Origin: Acetobacteraceae bacterium
GTDB taxonomy: Bacteria; Pseudomonadota; Alphaproteobacteria; Acetobacterales; Acetobacteraceae
DNA length: 34,051 bases
Assembly (NCBI GenBank): GCA_020848935.1
Contig: JADLHF010000253.1
Location: 1 to 34,051, forward strand
Direction: 5' to 3'
The position numbers and the translations under genes are program-made. Shown piece by piece: positions 23,475-33,058 of the stretch (position 1 is its first letter; every line of letters begins with the position of its first letter). The notes under the pieces were generated by a model. It saw nothing but the letters and a program-made list of their open reading frames with translations. It did not search any database and was not told where the DNA came from.

Positions 23475-24194
23475 ATGCGCCCATCCGGCCGCGCCCTCGA
23501 CGCCCTGCGCCACGTCACCATCACCCCCGGCTTCTCCCACCACGCCGAGGGCTCGGTGCTGATCCGCATGGGCGGTACCGAGGTGCTGTGCGCCGCCAGC
23601 GTGGAATCCCGCGTGCCGCCGTTCATGCGCAACCAGGGCCTGGGCTGGGTCACCGCCGAATACGGCATGCTGCCCCGCGCCACCCACACCCGCGGCGACC
23701 GTGAGGCCGCCCGCGGCAAGCAGTCCGGCCGCACCCAGGAGATTCAGCGCCTGATCGGCCGCTCGCTGCGCGCCGTGGTGGACCGCAAGGCGCTGGGCGA
23801 GATGACCATCACGCTGGATTGCGACGTGCTGAACGCCGATGGCGGCACCCGCTGCGCCGCCATCACCGGCGCCTGGGTGGCCCTGAACCTCGCCCTGCGC
23901 CACCTGGTGCGGATGAACGTGCTGAAATCCGTACCCCTGGTCGGCCAGGTCGCCGCCGTCTCCTGCGGCCTCTACCAGGGCAAGCCGGTGCTGGACCTCG
24001 ACTATGCCGAGGACAGCGACGCCGACGCCGACGCCAATTTCGTCCTGACCGATGGCGGCGGCATCGTCGAAATCCAGGGCACCGCCGAAAAGGCGCCGTT
24101 CAGCGAGGCCGAGTTCGCCGAGCTGATGCGCCTCGCCCGCGAGGGTACCAGCCGCCTGTTCGCCCTCCAGCGCCAGACCATCGAGGCGGCATGA
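23475..24194 (+). CDS. rph: Ribonuclease PH
   Basis: This 239-residue phosphate-dependent 3' exoribonuclease trims tRNA 3' ends. It begins [12 protein letters not shown], close to the usual RPxGR start. It carries [17 protein letters not shown], the [16 protein letters not shown] block, and [17 protein letters not shown] with the catalytic acidic residues. Length and end match the family. It overlaps rdgB by 4 nt (ATGA) and heads the rph-rdgB-hydrolase-hemW string. Confidence 0.95.
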   Translation: MRPSGRALDALRHVTITPGFSHHAEGSVLIRMGGTEVLCAASVESRVPPFMRNQGLGWVTAEYGMLPRATHTRGDREAARGKQSGRTQEIQRLIGRSLRAVVDRKALGEMTITLDCDVLNADGGTRCAAITGAWVALNLALRHLVRMNVLKSVPLVGQVAAVSCGLYQGKPVLDLDYAEDSDADADANFVLTDGGGIVEIQGTAEKAPFSEAEFAELMRLAREGTSRLFALQRQTIEAA

Positions 24195-24793
24195 CGCGAA
24201 CAATCCCCCCCGGCACCAAGCTCGTCCTGGCCAGCCACAACCCCGGCAAGCTGCGCGAAATTCTCGACATGCTGGCGCCGTTCGGGGTGACGGTGGTCTC
24301 CGCGGCCGCCCTCGGCCTGCCGGAGCCGGAGGAGACCGAGGACAGCTTCGCGGGCAACGCGAAGCTCAAGGCCCTGGCCGCCGCAAGGGCATCCGGCCTG
24401 CCGGCGCTCTCCGACGACTCCGGCTTCTGCGTCGCCGCACTCGATGGCGCGCCGGGCGTGGTCTCCGCGCTGTGGGCCGGCCTGGGCAAGGATTTCGCCC
24501 CCGCCATGGCCCGCGTCCACCGCGAAATGGCCGACAGCACCGACGACCGCGCCTGGTTCATCTCCGTGCTCTGCCTTGCCTGGCCCGACGGCCATACCGA
24601 ATGCTTCGAGGGTCGGGTGGACGGCACCGCCGTCTGGCCGCCCCGCGGCGCGCACGGCTTCGGCTACGACCCGATGTTTCTGCCGGACGGCGCGGCGCTG
24701 ACCTACGGCGAGATGGACCAGCGGGAAAAACACGCCACCAGCCACCGCGCCCGCGCCTTCGCATTGCTGGTCAAGGCATGCTTCGCGCGCTGA
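24191..24793 (+). CDS. rdgB: XTP/dITP diphosphatase (non-canonical purine NTP pyrophosphatase)
   Basis: This 200-residue Ham1/RdgB protein hydrolyses ITP, dITP and XTP to monophosphates to keep them out of nucleic acids. Motifs are [12 protein letters not shown] near the N-terminus (residues about 12-23), [14 protein letters not shown], the [16 protein letters not shown] substrate/metal block, and the [10 protein letters not shown] region followed by the SHRARA end. It starts inside the rph stop and overlaps the next gene by 16 nt, so translation is coupled through the string. Confidence 0.95.
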   Translation: MTRTIPPGTKLVLASHNPGKLREILDMLAPFGVTVVSAAALGLPEPEETEDSFAGNAKLKALAAARASGLPALSDDSGFCVAALDGAPGVVSALWAGLGKDFAPAMARVHREMADSTDDRAWFISVLCLAWPDGHTECFEGRVDGTAVWPPRGAHGFGYDPMFLPDGAALTYGEMDQREKHATSHRARAFALLVKACFAR

Positions 24794-25521
24794 TCCTCGC
24801 CACCCTTCTGCTTGCCGCCACCGGCCGGATCGCCCCCGCCGGCGCCGGATTGCCGGAGGACGCGGCCCCCCTCACCCCCGCCTCCCCGGTCGCCCCAGCC
24901 ACCGCCCGCGGCGCCCTGGTCTGGCTGCACGGCTCCTACGACGCCGCCACCGATCCCCGCCCGGCCGACCCCGACTGGCTCGCCCCATTGCTCGCCCGTG
25001 GCTACGACCTCTGGCATTTCGACCGGCCAACCCGCCCGGACCCGCTGGCCGAGGGCGGCGCCCGGCTGCTGCACGGCCTGGCCGCCCTGCGCCACGGCGG
25101 CTACCGCCGTATCGTCGTGGCCGGCTTCTCCCGCGGCGCCTTCATCGCGCTGCCCGCGCTGGCCCGCCCCGACCTCGCCGACGCCGTCGCCGCCATCTCG
25201 CCCGCCGCCCATGGCCGCCGCGAAGACCGCAAGCCCGCGGCCCTTGCCGCCTTCGCCGAGCCCCTGCGCGCCGCCCAGGCCATGCGCTTCGCCTTCGTCA
25301 TGCTGCGCGACGACCCCTGGGACCCCGGCCCGGACGCCCGCGCCGCCATGGCACGCCAGTCCGCACCCGGCCGCGCCGGCCTTCTTCTGCTGCTCGACCG
25401 CCCGGCTGGGATCGACGGCCACATGGGCAGCTTCGAACCTGCATTCACGCGCCGCTTCGCTGCCTGCCTCGCCGCCTTCCTGGACGCGACCGCCGGCCCC
25501 GATGCCTGCGCGGGCCGCTGA
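24778..25521 (+). CDS. Secreted alpha/beta-hydrolase-like protein
   Basis: This 247-residue protein has an N-terminal signal peptide (residues about 1-23, [20 protein letters not shown]) and an alpha/beta-hydrolase core. WLHGSYD gives the oxyanion region, GFSRGAF carries nucleophile S118, and DGHMGSF near the end carries a likely catalytic His. The start overlaps rdgB and the stop overlaps the hemW ATG (TGATG), so it lies embedded in a housekeeping operon. Its substrate is unknown, and it is not an obvious functional partner of hemW or rdgB. Confidence 0.75.
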   Translation: MLRALILATLLLAATGRIAPAGAGLPEDAAPLTPASPVAPATARGALVWLHGSYDAATDPRPADPDWLAPLLARGYDLWHFDRPTRPDPLAEGGARLLHGLAALRHGGYRRIVVAGFSRGAFIALPALARPDLADAVAAISPAAHGRREDRKPAALAAFAEPLRAAQAMRFAFVMLRDDPWDPGPDARAAMARQSAPGRAGLLLLLDRPAGIDGHMGSFEPAFTRRFAACLAAFLDATAGPDACAGR

Positions 25522-26669
25522 TGGAACCGCTCGCCCTTTACATCCACTGGCCGTTCTGCCTGGCCAAGTGCCCATATTGCGACTTCAACTCCCACGTCCG
25601 CGACCGCATCGACCAGCGCCGCTTCGCCACCGCCCTGCGCACCGAGCTGGCGTGGGAGGCCGCCCGCCTCGGCCGCCGCCCCTTGGCCTCGATCTTCTTC
25701 GGCGGCGGCACCCCCAGCCTGATGGCACCGGACACCGTCGCCGCCCTGATCGCCGACGCCACCACCCTGTTCGCCGCCGCGCCCGACCTGGAAATCACCC
25801 TGGAGGCCAACCCCACCAGCGTGGAGGCCGCCCGCCTCGCCGCCTTCCGCCAGGCCGGTGTCAACCGCATCTCGCTCGGCGTGCAATCGCTGCGCGCCGA
25901 CGCGCTGCACGCCCTCGGCCGCCAGCACTCCGCCCCCCAGGCCATCGCCGCCCTGGAACTCGCCCGCCGCCTGTTCGACCGCATCTCCTTCGACCTGATC
26001 TACGCCCGCCCCGGCCAAACCTTGGCCGACTGGCGCGCCGAACTGCGCGAGGCCCTGGCACTCGCCCACGACCACCTGTCGCTCTACCAGCTCACCATCG
26101 AACCGGGCACCACCTACCATGCGCTGCACCGCCGCGGCGAACTTGTCCTGCCCGACGACGACCTCGCCGCCGCCCTGTACGACGCCACCGCCGAGGAGGC
26201 GGCGCGCTTCGGCCTGCGCCCCTACGAAATCTCCAACTACGCCAGGCCGGGCAGCGAAAGCCGCCATAATCTCGCCTACTGGCGCTACAACGACTACGCC
26301 GGCATCGGCCCCGGCGCCCACGGCCGGGTCAGCCTCGGCCCCGCCCTGCTCGCCACCCGCCGCCACCGCGCGCCGGAGCCCTGGGCCGAGCGCGTCGAAG
26401 CCCACGGCCACGGCACCACCCATGAAGACCCCGTCCCCCCCGCCGACCGGGCGCGCGAGGCACTTCTCATGGGCCTGCGTCTGGACGAAGGCATCGCAGC
26501 GGCCCGATTCCTCGCCCGCACCGGCATCGCCCTGACCGACGCAATCGATGCCGCGGTGCTGCAACAGGCGATCGCCGAAGACTATGTCGCATGGCAAGAT
26601 GGCGTGCTGCGCGCCCTGCCCGAGGGGCGCAAGCGACTCGATGCCCTGCTGGGGGCGCTGGTGCTCTGA
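25521..26669 (+). CDS. hemW: HemW-like radical SAM haem chaperone
   Basis: This 382-residue protein has the radical SAM cluster motif C13-x3-C17-x2-C20 followed by DFNSH, as in HemW (formerly HemN-like). FFGGGTPSLM, the LEANPTS strand and GVQSLRADALHALGR complete the SAM core, and a C-terminal HemN domain follows. HemW binds haem and delivers it to membrane haem proteins; it is not the coproporphyrinogen oxidase. The ATG overlaps the hydrolase stop by 1 nt. The gene ends about 20 nt before repeat copy 5. Confidence 0.93.
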   Translation: MEPLALYIHWPFCLAKCPYCDFNSHVRDRIDQRRFATALRTELAWEAARLGRRPLASIFFGGGTPSLMAPDTVAALIADATTLFAAAPDLEITLEANPTSVEAARLAAFRQAGVNRISLGVQSLRADALHALGRQHSAPQAIAALELARRLFDRISFDLIYARPGQTLADWRAELREALALAHDHLSLYQLTIEPGTTYHALHRRGELVLPDDDLAAALYDATAEEAARFGLRPYEISNYARPGSESRHNLAYWRYNDYAGIGPGAHGRVSLGPALLATRRHRAPEPWAERVEAHGHGTTHEDPVPPADRAREALLMGLRLDEGIAAARFLARTGIALTDAIDAAVLQQAIAEDYVAWQDGVLRALPEGRKRLDALLGALVL

Positions 26670-26689
26670 TCCGACATATTGGAGAAAGG

Positions 26690-26811
26690 AAGAAAGGCCT
26701 TCTTTTTCTGAAGAAAAAGAAGCAAAAAGACTTTTATCAATAATAAATAATATACGTTCCTTATTATCGAAAGTTTTTTGGTTCTTTTTTTCAAAAAAGA
26801 ACATCTTTCTT
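26690..26811 (-). repeat. AT-hairpin palindromic element, copy 5 (inverted), containing the rsmI stop
   Basis: The TGAA-loop hairpin is at 26699-26722 and the GTTC hairpin at 26781-26802. The centre is AT-rich here, unlike the other copies, yet ATAATAA still pairs with TTATTAT inside it. The minus-strand rsmI frame runs into the element and stops at 26793-26791. Confidence 0.9.
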
Positions 26812-27702
26812 ATTCTCTTCTCCCGCCAGCGCCAACGCCCGCGCATAGACCTGCTTGCGCGGCAGCCCGGTGGCCGCGGTCACCTGCGCCACCGCCTCCT
26901 TCAGTCGATGACCAGCCAGCGCCGCGCGCAACAGCGCATCGACATCCGCCTCGGCCGCCGCCTCGGCCGGCGCGGGGCCGAGCAGCACGCAGACTTCGCC
27001 ACGCGCCGCATGCGTGGCGTAGTGCGCGGCCAGGGCGGCCAGGCCGTCGCGGTGCACCTCCTCGAAGCGCTTGGTCAGTTCGCGGGCCACCGCGGCAGGC
27101 CGGTCGCCGAAGGCCTGCAGCAGGTCGGCCAGCATCTCCGCCAGCCGGTGCGGTGCCTCGTACCAGATCAGCGTGGCGGCCAGCCCCGCCCGCTCGGCGG
27201 CGCGCACCGGGGCATAGGCCGCCAGCCGCGCGGCCCGTCGCGGCGGGGAGAAGCCGAGGAACAGGAACGGCTGCGGCGGCAGGCCCGACAGGGTCAGCGC
27301 CAGCAGGGCGGCATTGGCGCCGGGCACGCCGGTAACCGGCAGCCCCGCGGCGATCGCCGCGCGCACCAGCCGGTAGCCGGGGTCGCTGACCAGCGGCGTG
27401 CCGGCATCCGACACCAGCGCCACAACGCGGCCGGCGCGCAGCATGGCCAGCACCTCGGCAATGCGGGCATCCTCGTTGTGCTCGTGCAGGGCTGCGGTGC
27501 GCGCGCTGATCGCATGCGCGGACAGCAGGCGCGCGGTGGTGCGGGTATCCTCGCACAGCACCAGGTCGGCGGCGCGCAGGCTGGCCACGGCGCGGCCGCT
27601 GATATCGCCGAGGTTGCCGATCGGCGTCGAAACCAGCACAAGACCGCTGGATGCCGGCGCGGCCCGGTCCGGTGGCGCGTCATCAGTCGGCAGGGAGGAC
27701 AT
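26791..27702 (-). CDS. rsmI: 16S rRNA (cytidine1402-2'-O)-methyltransferase
   Basis: This SAM-dependent tetrapyrrole-methylase-fold enzyme methylates the 2'-OH of C1402 in the 16S rRNA decoding centre. Motifs are VSTPIGNLGDIS at the N-terminus, LCEDTRTTARLL, HEHNED, SDAGTPLVSDPGYRLV, VPGANAALLA and the C-terminal RKQVYARAL. ATG at 27702 gives 303 residues. ATG at 27723 is an alternative that would overlap the divergent lipoprotein gene. The last residues (KKDVLF) and the stop are encoded by repeat copy 5, so the native C-terminus has been replaced or extended. Confidence 0.9.
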   Translation of the reverse strand: MSSLPTDDAPPDRAAPASSGLVLVSTPIGNLGDISGRAVASLRAADLVLCEDTRTTARLLSAHAISARTAALHEHNEDARIAEVLAMLRAGRVVALVSDAGTPLVSDPGYRLVRAAIAAGLPVTGVPGANAALLALTLSGLPPQPFLFLGFSPPRRAARLAAYAPVRAAERAGLAATLIWYEAPHRLAEMLADLLQAFGDRPAAVARELTKRFEEVHRDGLAALAAHYATHAARGEVCVLLGPAPAEAAAEADVDALLRAALAGHRLKEAVAQVTAATGLPRKQVYARALALAGEENKKDVLF

Positions 27703-27707
27703 GGGGC

Positions 27708-28958
27708 ATGTTTCGTCGTGCATTCGCGCTGGCGTTTGTCACACTAGCATTGGCCGGTTGCGGTGTATCCTCCGGACCCACGCCGCGTGGCGGCCTGTCG
27801 GCACGGTCGCTGCCCGCAACCCCCTCCACGGTGGCGCCGCCGGGCCGCACCGTGGCGCTGCTGGCGCCGCTCAGCGGGTCGAATGCCGAGCGTGGCCGCG
27901 CGCTGGCCAATGCCGCGCAATTGGCGCTGTCGCCGCCGGGCTCGCCGGCGCTGGACGTGCGCGATACCGGCGGCACCCCACAGGGGGCGGCCCAGGCCGC
28001 GCGCGCCGCGCTTGCCGCCGGGGCGGGCATGATCATCGGCCCACTCACCGGCCCGGAGACCGCCGCGGTGGCGCCGCTGGCCCGCGCCGCCGGGGTGGCG
28101 GTGCTGGCCTTCACCTCCGACCCCGCCCAGGCCCAGCCCGGCGTCTGGACCCTGGGCATCATGCCGGCCCAGCAGGTGCGCCGCCTGGTCGCCGCCACCG
28201 CCGCCCAGGGCAAGTCCCGCTTCACCGCCGTGCTGCCCGATGATGATTTCGGCCGCGCCATGGCCGCAGCACTCGCCGATGCCATAAGGGAAGCGTCGCT
28301 GCCGCCGCCGGACATCCACTTCCATGCCGGCTCCACCGCCGCGATCAACGCCACCATGCGCGCGGTCTCGGCCTATGACAGCCGCCGCGGCCCGGTCGAT
28401 GCCCAGATGCGCGCCGCCCGCGCCGCCCACACCGCCGAGGGCCGCCGCCGCGCGGCCGAGATCGCCCGCACGCCGATCCCGCCGCCGCCGATGGACGCGC
28501 TGCTGCTGGCCGATACCGGCGAGCGCCTCGGCACCATCGCCAGCCTGCTGCCCTATTACGACCTCGACCCCCCGGCGGTGCGCGTGCTTGGCCCGGCGCT
28601 GTGGGCCGCCCCGGTGGCGCGCGCCGATGCCGCCCTGCGCGGCGCCTGGTTCGCCGCGCCGGACCCGCAGGCCCGCGCCGGTTTCGACGCGCAGTACCAG
28701 GCCCAGTTCGGCGCCCCCGCGCCGGGGCTGGCCGATTTCGCCTTCGACGCCGCCTCCATCGCGCGCGTGCTGGCCGGCGAGGGCGGCTATTCCGCCGCCG
28801 CGCTGACCCGCCCGGAAGGGTTCGCCGGGGTCAACGGCGTGCTCGCCTTGCAGCCCGACGGCACGGTGCGCCGCGGCCTGGCACTGTTCGAGATACGGCG
28901 CGGCAGCATCGAGATGATCGAACCGGCGCCGGACGCCATCGGCACGCCGGGCATCTGA
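27708..28958 (+). CDS. LppC/LpoA-like penicillin-binding protein activator lipoprotein
   Basis: This 416-residue lipoprotein has a signal peptide with lipobox LALAGC (lipidated C18) and a Pro/Ser-rich linker. A periplasmic-binding-protein-like domain follows, starting RTVALLAPLSGSNAERGRALANAAQLAL and continuing through MIIGPLTGPETAAVAPLA. In gammaproteobacteria LpoA of this family activates PBP1A; the alphaproteobacterial members share the fold and probably the role. GGGAGG stands 9 nt before the ATG. It is divergent from rsmI with almost no gap, the usual neighbourhood for this family. Confidence 0.85.
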   Translation: MFRRAFALAFVTLALAGCGVSSGPTPRGGLSARSLPATPSTVAPPGRTVALLAPLSGSNAERGRALANAAQLALSPPGSPALDVRDTGGTPQGAAQAARAALAAGAGMIIGPLTGPETAAVAPLARAAGVAVLAFTSDPAQAQPGVWTLGIMPAQQVRRLVAATAAQGKSRFTAVLPDDDFGRAMAAALADAIREASLPPPDIHFHAGSTAAINATMRAVSAYDSRRGPVDAQMRAARAAHTAEGRRRAAEIARTPIPPPPMDALLLADTGERLGTIASLLPYYDLDPPAVRVLGPALWAAPVARADAALRGAWFAAPDPQARAGFDAQYQAQFGAPAPGLADFAFDAASIARVLAGEGGYSAAALTRPEGFAGVNGVLALQPDGTVRRGLALFEIRRGSIEMIEPAPDAIGTPGI

Positions 28959-28979
28959 TCTCCGCCGGGAGGGCGTGCA

Positions 28980-30350
28980 ATGCCGTTCACCGCCTGGCTG
29001 GCGGCCAGCACGGCAATGGCCGGCGTGCCCCTGCTGGCCCTGACGGCACTGGCCACGATTGGCGCGCTGGCCCCGCTGCCCGCCCTGGCCGCGGCCACGG
29101 CCACCCTGGCCGCGGCGATGGTCGCGGCCGCCATCGCCCAGCGCGACCTGGCGCGGCTGGATGCCGCCCTGGACCGCGCCGAGGCGGGCAGCACCGAGGC
29201 GGGCAGCACCGGCGCCCCGCCGCGCCCGTGGCTGTGGCCGCTGGCCCGCCCCGCGGCGCGCATCGACCGTATCGCCCGCTCCCTGGCCCGCCGTGCCGAC
29301 GAAGTCGGCGCCGCCCTGCGCGCCAGCGAGGCGATCATCGAACGCCTGCCGGACCCGCTGATTGCGCTGGACGGCGCGCGTGCCGCCCGGCGCAGCAACG
29401 CCGCCGCCCGCGCGGCCTTCGGGCCCGACATCGCCGCCGTGCTGCGCCACCCCCTGCTGCGCGAGGCGATCGACCGCGCCTGGCACCACGGCGGCCCGGA
29501 AACCGCCGACCTGCTGCTGCCGGTGCCGGTGGCGCGCGAGGTCCAGGCCACCGTGATCCCCTTCGCCGCCGTGCTGCCGGACGGCACGCGCGCCCTGCTG
29601 GTGCTGTCCGACCGCACGCGCGAGCGGGCGCTGGAGCGCACGCGCGCCGATTTCGTCGCCAATGCCAGCCACGAGCTGCGCACTCCGCTGGCCAGCCTGA
29701 CGGGTTTCGTCGAGACCCTGCGCGGCCCGGCCGCCGACGATCCGCCGGCGCAGCAGCGCTTCCTGGCAATCATGGCCGAACAGGCCGCCCGGATGAGCCG
29801 GCTGATCGACGACCTGCTCAGCCTGTCCCGCATCGAACTGTCCGAGCACACCCCGCCCTCCGACAGCATCGACCTCGCCGCCCTGGCCGCGCGCGTGCTG
29901 GCGGGCTTCGAGGTGCGGCTGGCCGAACGCCGCCAGACCCTGGCCGTGGACATCGCCCCCAACCTGCCCCGCGTGGTGGCCGATGCCGACCAGATCGCCC
30001 AGGTGCTCAGCAACCTGGTGGACAACGCGATGAAATACGGCCGCGAGGGTGGCCGCGTGGCCGTGTCGGTGCAGCCGGTGCCCGCCACCAACCGCTTCGG
30101 CCCCGCCGCCGGCGTGGTGCTGGCCGTGCGCAACGATGGACCGGGCATCGCGCGGGTCCACCTGCCACGCCTGACCGAGCGCTTCTACCGCATCGACAAG
30201 GGCCGCGCCCGTGCCGCCGGCGGCACCGGCCTGGGCCTGGCCATCGTCAAGCACATCACCAACCGCCATCGCGGCCGGCTGGCGATCGACAGCGACGAGG
30301 GCCACGACACCACCTTCTCGGTATGGTTGCCCCTCACGCCCGAATCCTGA
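28980..30350 (+). CDS. PhoR-like sensor histidine kinase
   Basis: This 456-residue kinase has two N-terminal hydrophobic segments (about 8-30 and 33-52), a basic linker, a PAS-like domain (about 108-215), and the dimerisation helix with H231 in FVANASHELRTPLASLTGFVETLRG. That block closely resembles PhoR. The catalytic domain has NLVDNAMKYG, RNDGPGI, ERFYRIDKGR and GGTGLGLAIVKH. PhoR controls PhoB in phosphate limitation, but no phoB, pst or phoU gene is adjacent. A tandem 15-bp duplication near residue 70 encodes EAGST twice. Confidence 0.88.
   Translation: MPFTAWLAASTAMAGVPLLALTALATIGALAPLPALAAATATLAAAMVAAAIAQRDLARLDAALDRAEAGSTEAGSTGAPPRPWLWPLARPAARIDRIARSLARRADEVGAALRASEAIIERLPDPLIALDGARAARRSNAAARAAFGPDIAAVLRHPLLREAIDRAWHHGGPETADLLLPVPVAREVQATVIPFAAVLPDGTRALLVLSDRTRERALERTRADFVANASHELRTPLASLTGFVETLRGPAADDPPAQQRFLAIMAEQAARMSRLIDDLLSLSRIELSEHTPPSDSIDLAALAARVLAGFEVRLAERRQTLAVDIAPNLPRVVADADQIAQVLSNLVDNAMKYGREGGRVAVSVQPVPATNRFGPAAGVVLAVRNDGPGIARVHLPRLTERFYRIDKGRARAAGGTGLGLAIVKHITNRHRGRLAIDSDEGHDTTFSVWLPLTPES
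29181..29210 (+). repeat. Perfect tandem 15-bp duplication inside the kinase gene
   Basis: GAGGCGGGCAGCACC occurs at 29181-29195 and again at 29196-29210 in frame, encoding EAGST twice in the linker after the second hydrophobic segment. Confidence 0.9.
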
Positions 30351-30378
30351 CCCTCCAATCCCGATCGCCGGAGCACCC

Positions 30379-32964
30379 ATGACCCTGCCCGAAGCCGTCC
30401 AGCGCGCCGCCTATCGCCCGCCCGCCTTCCTGGTCGATGACGTCGATCTGCGCTTCGAGCTCGACCCCACGGCCACCCTGGTCCGCTCCCGCCTCACCCT
30501 GCGCCGCAACCCCGCCCACGGCGACCCCACCTCCCCGCTGCACCTGGACGGCGAGGCCCTGTCCCTGCTCTCGGTGACGCTGAACGGCGAACCCCTCGGC
30601 GCCAACCGCTATCGCCTGCTGCCCTCCGGCGCCATGCAGATCGACGACATGCCCGATGCCGCCGTGCTGGAGATCGAAACCCGCATCAACCCCGCCGCCA
30701 ACACCGAGCTGTCCGGCCTCTACACCTCCAACGGCGCCTTCTTCACCCAGTGCGAGGCCGAAGGCTTCCGCCGCATCACCTACTTCCCCGACCGCCCGGA
30801 CGTGATGGCCCGCTACACCACCACCATAGTCGCCGACCGCGCCGCGGTGCCGGTGCTGCTCGCCAACGGCAACCCCACCGCCACCGGCATCCTCGGCACA
30901 AGCCACTGGGCCACCTGGACCGACCCCCACCCCAAGCCCGCCTACCTCTTCGCCCTCGTCGCCGGCACCCTCGTCGCCGTGCGCGACCGCTTCACCACCC
31001 GCTCCGGCCGCCACGTCGATCTCGCCATCTGGGTGCGCGACGGCCACCAGGATGCCTGTGGCCACGCCATGGATTCCCTCAAGCGCGCGATGAAGTGGGA
31101 CGAGGACATCTACGGCCTGGAATACGACCTCGACGTCTTCAACATCGCCGCCGTCAGCGACTTCAACATGGGCGCGATGGAGAACAAGGGCCTCAACGTC
31201 TTCAACACCAAATACGTCCTCGCCCGCCCCGCCACCGCCACCGACACCGACTACCAGGGCATCGAGGCGGTGATCGCCCACGAGTATTTCCACAACTGGA
31301 CCGGCAACCGCGTCACCTGCCGCGACTGGTTCCAGCTCTCGCTGAAGGAAGGCCTCACCGTCTTCCGCGACCAGCAATTCTCCGCCGACATGGGCAGCCC
31401 CGCCGTCAAGCGCCTGGCCGACGTCCGCGCCCTGCGCGCCGGCCAGTTCCGCGAGGATGCCGGCCCGCTCGCCCACCCCGTCCGCCCCGACAGCTACATC
31501 GCCATCGACAACTTCTACACCGCCACCATCTACAACAAGGGTGCCGAGGTGGTCCGCATGATCCACCGCATCATCGGCGCCGCCGCCTTCCGCCGCGGCA
31601 TGGATCTCTACATCGCCCGCCACGACAACCAGGCCGTCACCATCGAGGATTTCGTCGCCGCGATGCAGGACGCCTCGGGCGCTGACCTCGCACCCTTCCT
31701 CGCCTGGTACGCCCAGGCCGGCACCCCGGAACTGACCCCGACCGAAGAATACGACCCCACCACCCGGCGCTACACCCTCACCCTGCGCCAGCACACCAGG
31801 CCCACCCCCGGCCATCCCGACAAGCAACCGCTGCCCATCCCCGTCGCCATGGGCCTGCTGGCCCCCGACGGCCAGGAGATCGCCGCCCGCCTGCTCCTGC
31901 TGACCGAGCCGGAACAGAGCTTCACCTTCGACAACATCCCCGCTCCCCCAACCCCCTCCCTGCTGCGCGGCTTCTCCGCCCCGGTGAAACTCCTCGGCAT
32001 CGACCGCGCCCGGCTGCGTTTCCTCGCCGCCCACGACACCGACCCCTTCGTGCGCTGGGACTCCCTGCAATCCACCGCCACCACCTTGATGCTGGAACGC
32101 ATCGCCAATGGCAGCACCGGCGCCGATGACAGCCTGCTCGAAGCCTTCGCCGCCACCCTGGCCACCGCCGACGCCGACCCCGCCTTCGCCGCCGCCTGCC
32201 TGGCCCTGCCCGCCGAAGCCACCGTCGCCGACCACATGGCCATCGTCGATGTCGATGCCATCCACCGCGTCCGCCAGGACCTGCGCCGCGCCCTCGGACA
32301 GGCCCTCGCCGCCCCCCTGCGCGAAACCTACCACCGCCTGGCCGACCCCGGCCCCTACCGCATCGACGGCGCCTCCATCGGCTGCCGCGCCCTGCGCAAC
32401 GCCTGCCTCGCCTGGCTCGCCGCCGCCGGCGAAGACGGCGTGGCCCTGGCTGCCGCCCAATTCGACACCGCCGCCAACATGACCGACTCACTGGCCGCGC
32501 TCGACATCCTCGCCGCCACCGACAGCCCCGCCCGCGCCACCGCCCTGCAAACCTTCCACGCACGCTGGCGCCACGAGGAACTCGTGCTCGACAAATGGTT
32601 CGCCATCCAGGCCCTCTCCCCCCGCCCCGACACCCTGGCCCAGGTCCAGGCCCTCTCCCGCCACCCCGATTTCGACCTGCGCAACCCCAACCGCGCCCGC
32701 GCCCTGCTCGCCAGCTTCCCCGCCAATCCCGTCCGCTTCCACCACGCAACCGGCGACGGCTACCGCTTCCTCGCCGATGCCATCATCCATCTCGACCCCG
32801 CCAACGGCCAGTTGGCCGCCCGCCTCGTCGCCCCCCTCGGCCAGTGGCAACGCTTCGACACCGGCCGCCAGGCCCATATGCGCGCCGCCCTGGAGTCCAT
32901 CCTGGCGCTGCCCGGCCTCAGCCGCGGCACCTTCGAACAAGCGTCGCGCGCGCTGGGGCAGTAG
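30379..32964 (+). CDS. pepN: Aminopeptidase N (M1 family)
   Basis: This 861-residue gluzincin removes N-terminal residues from peptides in the cytoplasm. GAMEN, the substrate-anchoring motif, is present. The zinc site is H301-E302-x2-H305 (HEYFHNWTGNR), and the third ligand Glu falls in LKEGLTVFRDQQF. The N-terminal part forms the beta-rich domain; the C-terminal helical domain ends RGTFEQASRALGQ, normal for PepN. ATG at 30379 is preceded by GGAG. It follows the kinase gene after 28 nt and ends before a strong terminator. Confidence 0.95.
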   Translation: MTLPEAVQRAAYRPPAFLVDDVDLRFELDPTATLVRSRLTLRRNPAHGDPTSPLHLDGEALSLLSVTLNGEPLGANRYRLLPSGAMQIDDMPDAAVLEIETRINPAANTELSGLYTSNGAFFTQCEAEGFRRITYFPDRPDVMARYTTTIVADRAAVPVLLANGNPTATGILGTSHWATWTDPHPKPAYLFALVAGTLVAVRDRFTTRSGRHVDLAIWVRDGHQDACGHAMDSLKRAMKWDEDIYGLEYDLDVFNIAAVSDFNMGAMENKGLNVFNTKYVLARPATATDTDYQGIEAVIAHEYFHNWTGNRVTCRDWFQLSLKEGLTVFRDQQFSADMGSPAVKRLADVRALRAGQFREDAGPLAHPVRPDSYIAIDNFYTATIYNKGAEVVRMIHRIIGAAAFRRGMDLYIARHDNQAVTIEDFVAAMQDASGADLAPFLAWYAQAGTPELTPTEEYDPTTRRYTLTLRQHTRPTPGHPDKQPLPIPVAMGLLAPDGQEIAARLLLLTEPEQSFTFDNIPAPPTPSLLRGFSAPVKLLGIDRARLRFLAAHDTDPFVRWDSLQSTATTLMLERIANGSTGADDSLLEAFAATLATADADPAFAAACLALPAEATVADHMAIVDVDAIHRVRQDLRRALGQALAAPLRETYHRLADPGPYRIDGASIGCRALRNACLAWLAAAGEDGVALAAAQFDTAANMTDSLAALDILAATDSPARATALQTFHARWRHEELVLDKWFAIQALSPRPDTLAQVQALSRHPDFDLRNPNRARALLASFPANPVRFHHATGDGYRFLADAIIHLDPANGQLAARLVAPLGQWQRFDTGRQAHMRAALESILALPGLSRGTFEQASRALGQ

Positions 32965-33023
32965 AAAAAGCAAGTCCTGAGGGCAGCTTCCCCCAGACCC
33001 CATTCCTCAAGTGAAAGGGGGTT

Positions 33024-33057
33024 CCAGGGGGCTCGGCCCCCTGGCCTTTCGCTTTTT
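33024..33057. terminator. Strong GC-rich terminator between convergent pepN and DoxX genes
   Basis: CCAGGGGG (33024-33031) pairs with CCCCCTGG (33037-33044) across CTCGG. The outer bases GAAAGG and CCTTTC extend the pairing, and a T-tract (33052-33056) follows on the plus strand. It is a conventional Rho-independent terminator for pepN and very unlike the AT-hairpin elements. Confidence 0.8.
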
Positions 33058-33058
33058 C

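Noticed and set aside
27744-30380. An 878-codon minus-strand open frame opposite the lipoprotein and kinase genes
   Set aside because: Low-complexity Gly/Arg/Gln composition and complete overlap with two recognisable genes.
30334-32460. A 708-codon minus-strand open frame opposite pepN
   Set aside because: Gly/Val-rich antisense shadow of an M1 aminopeptidase with intact motifs.
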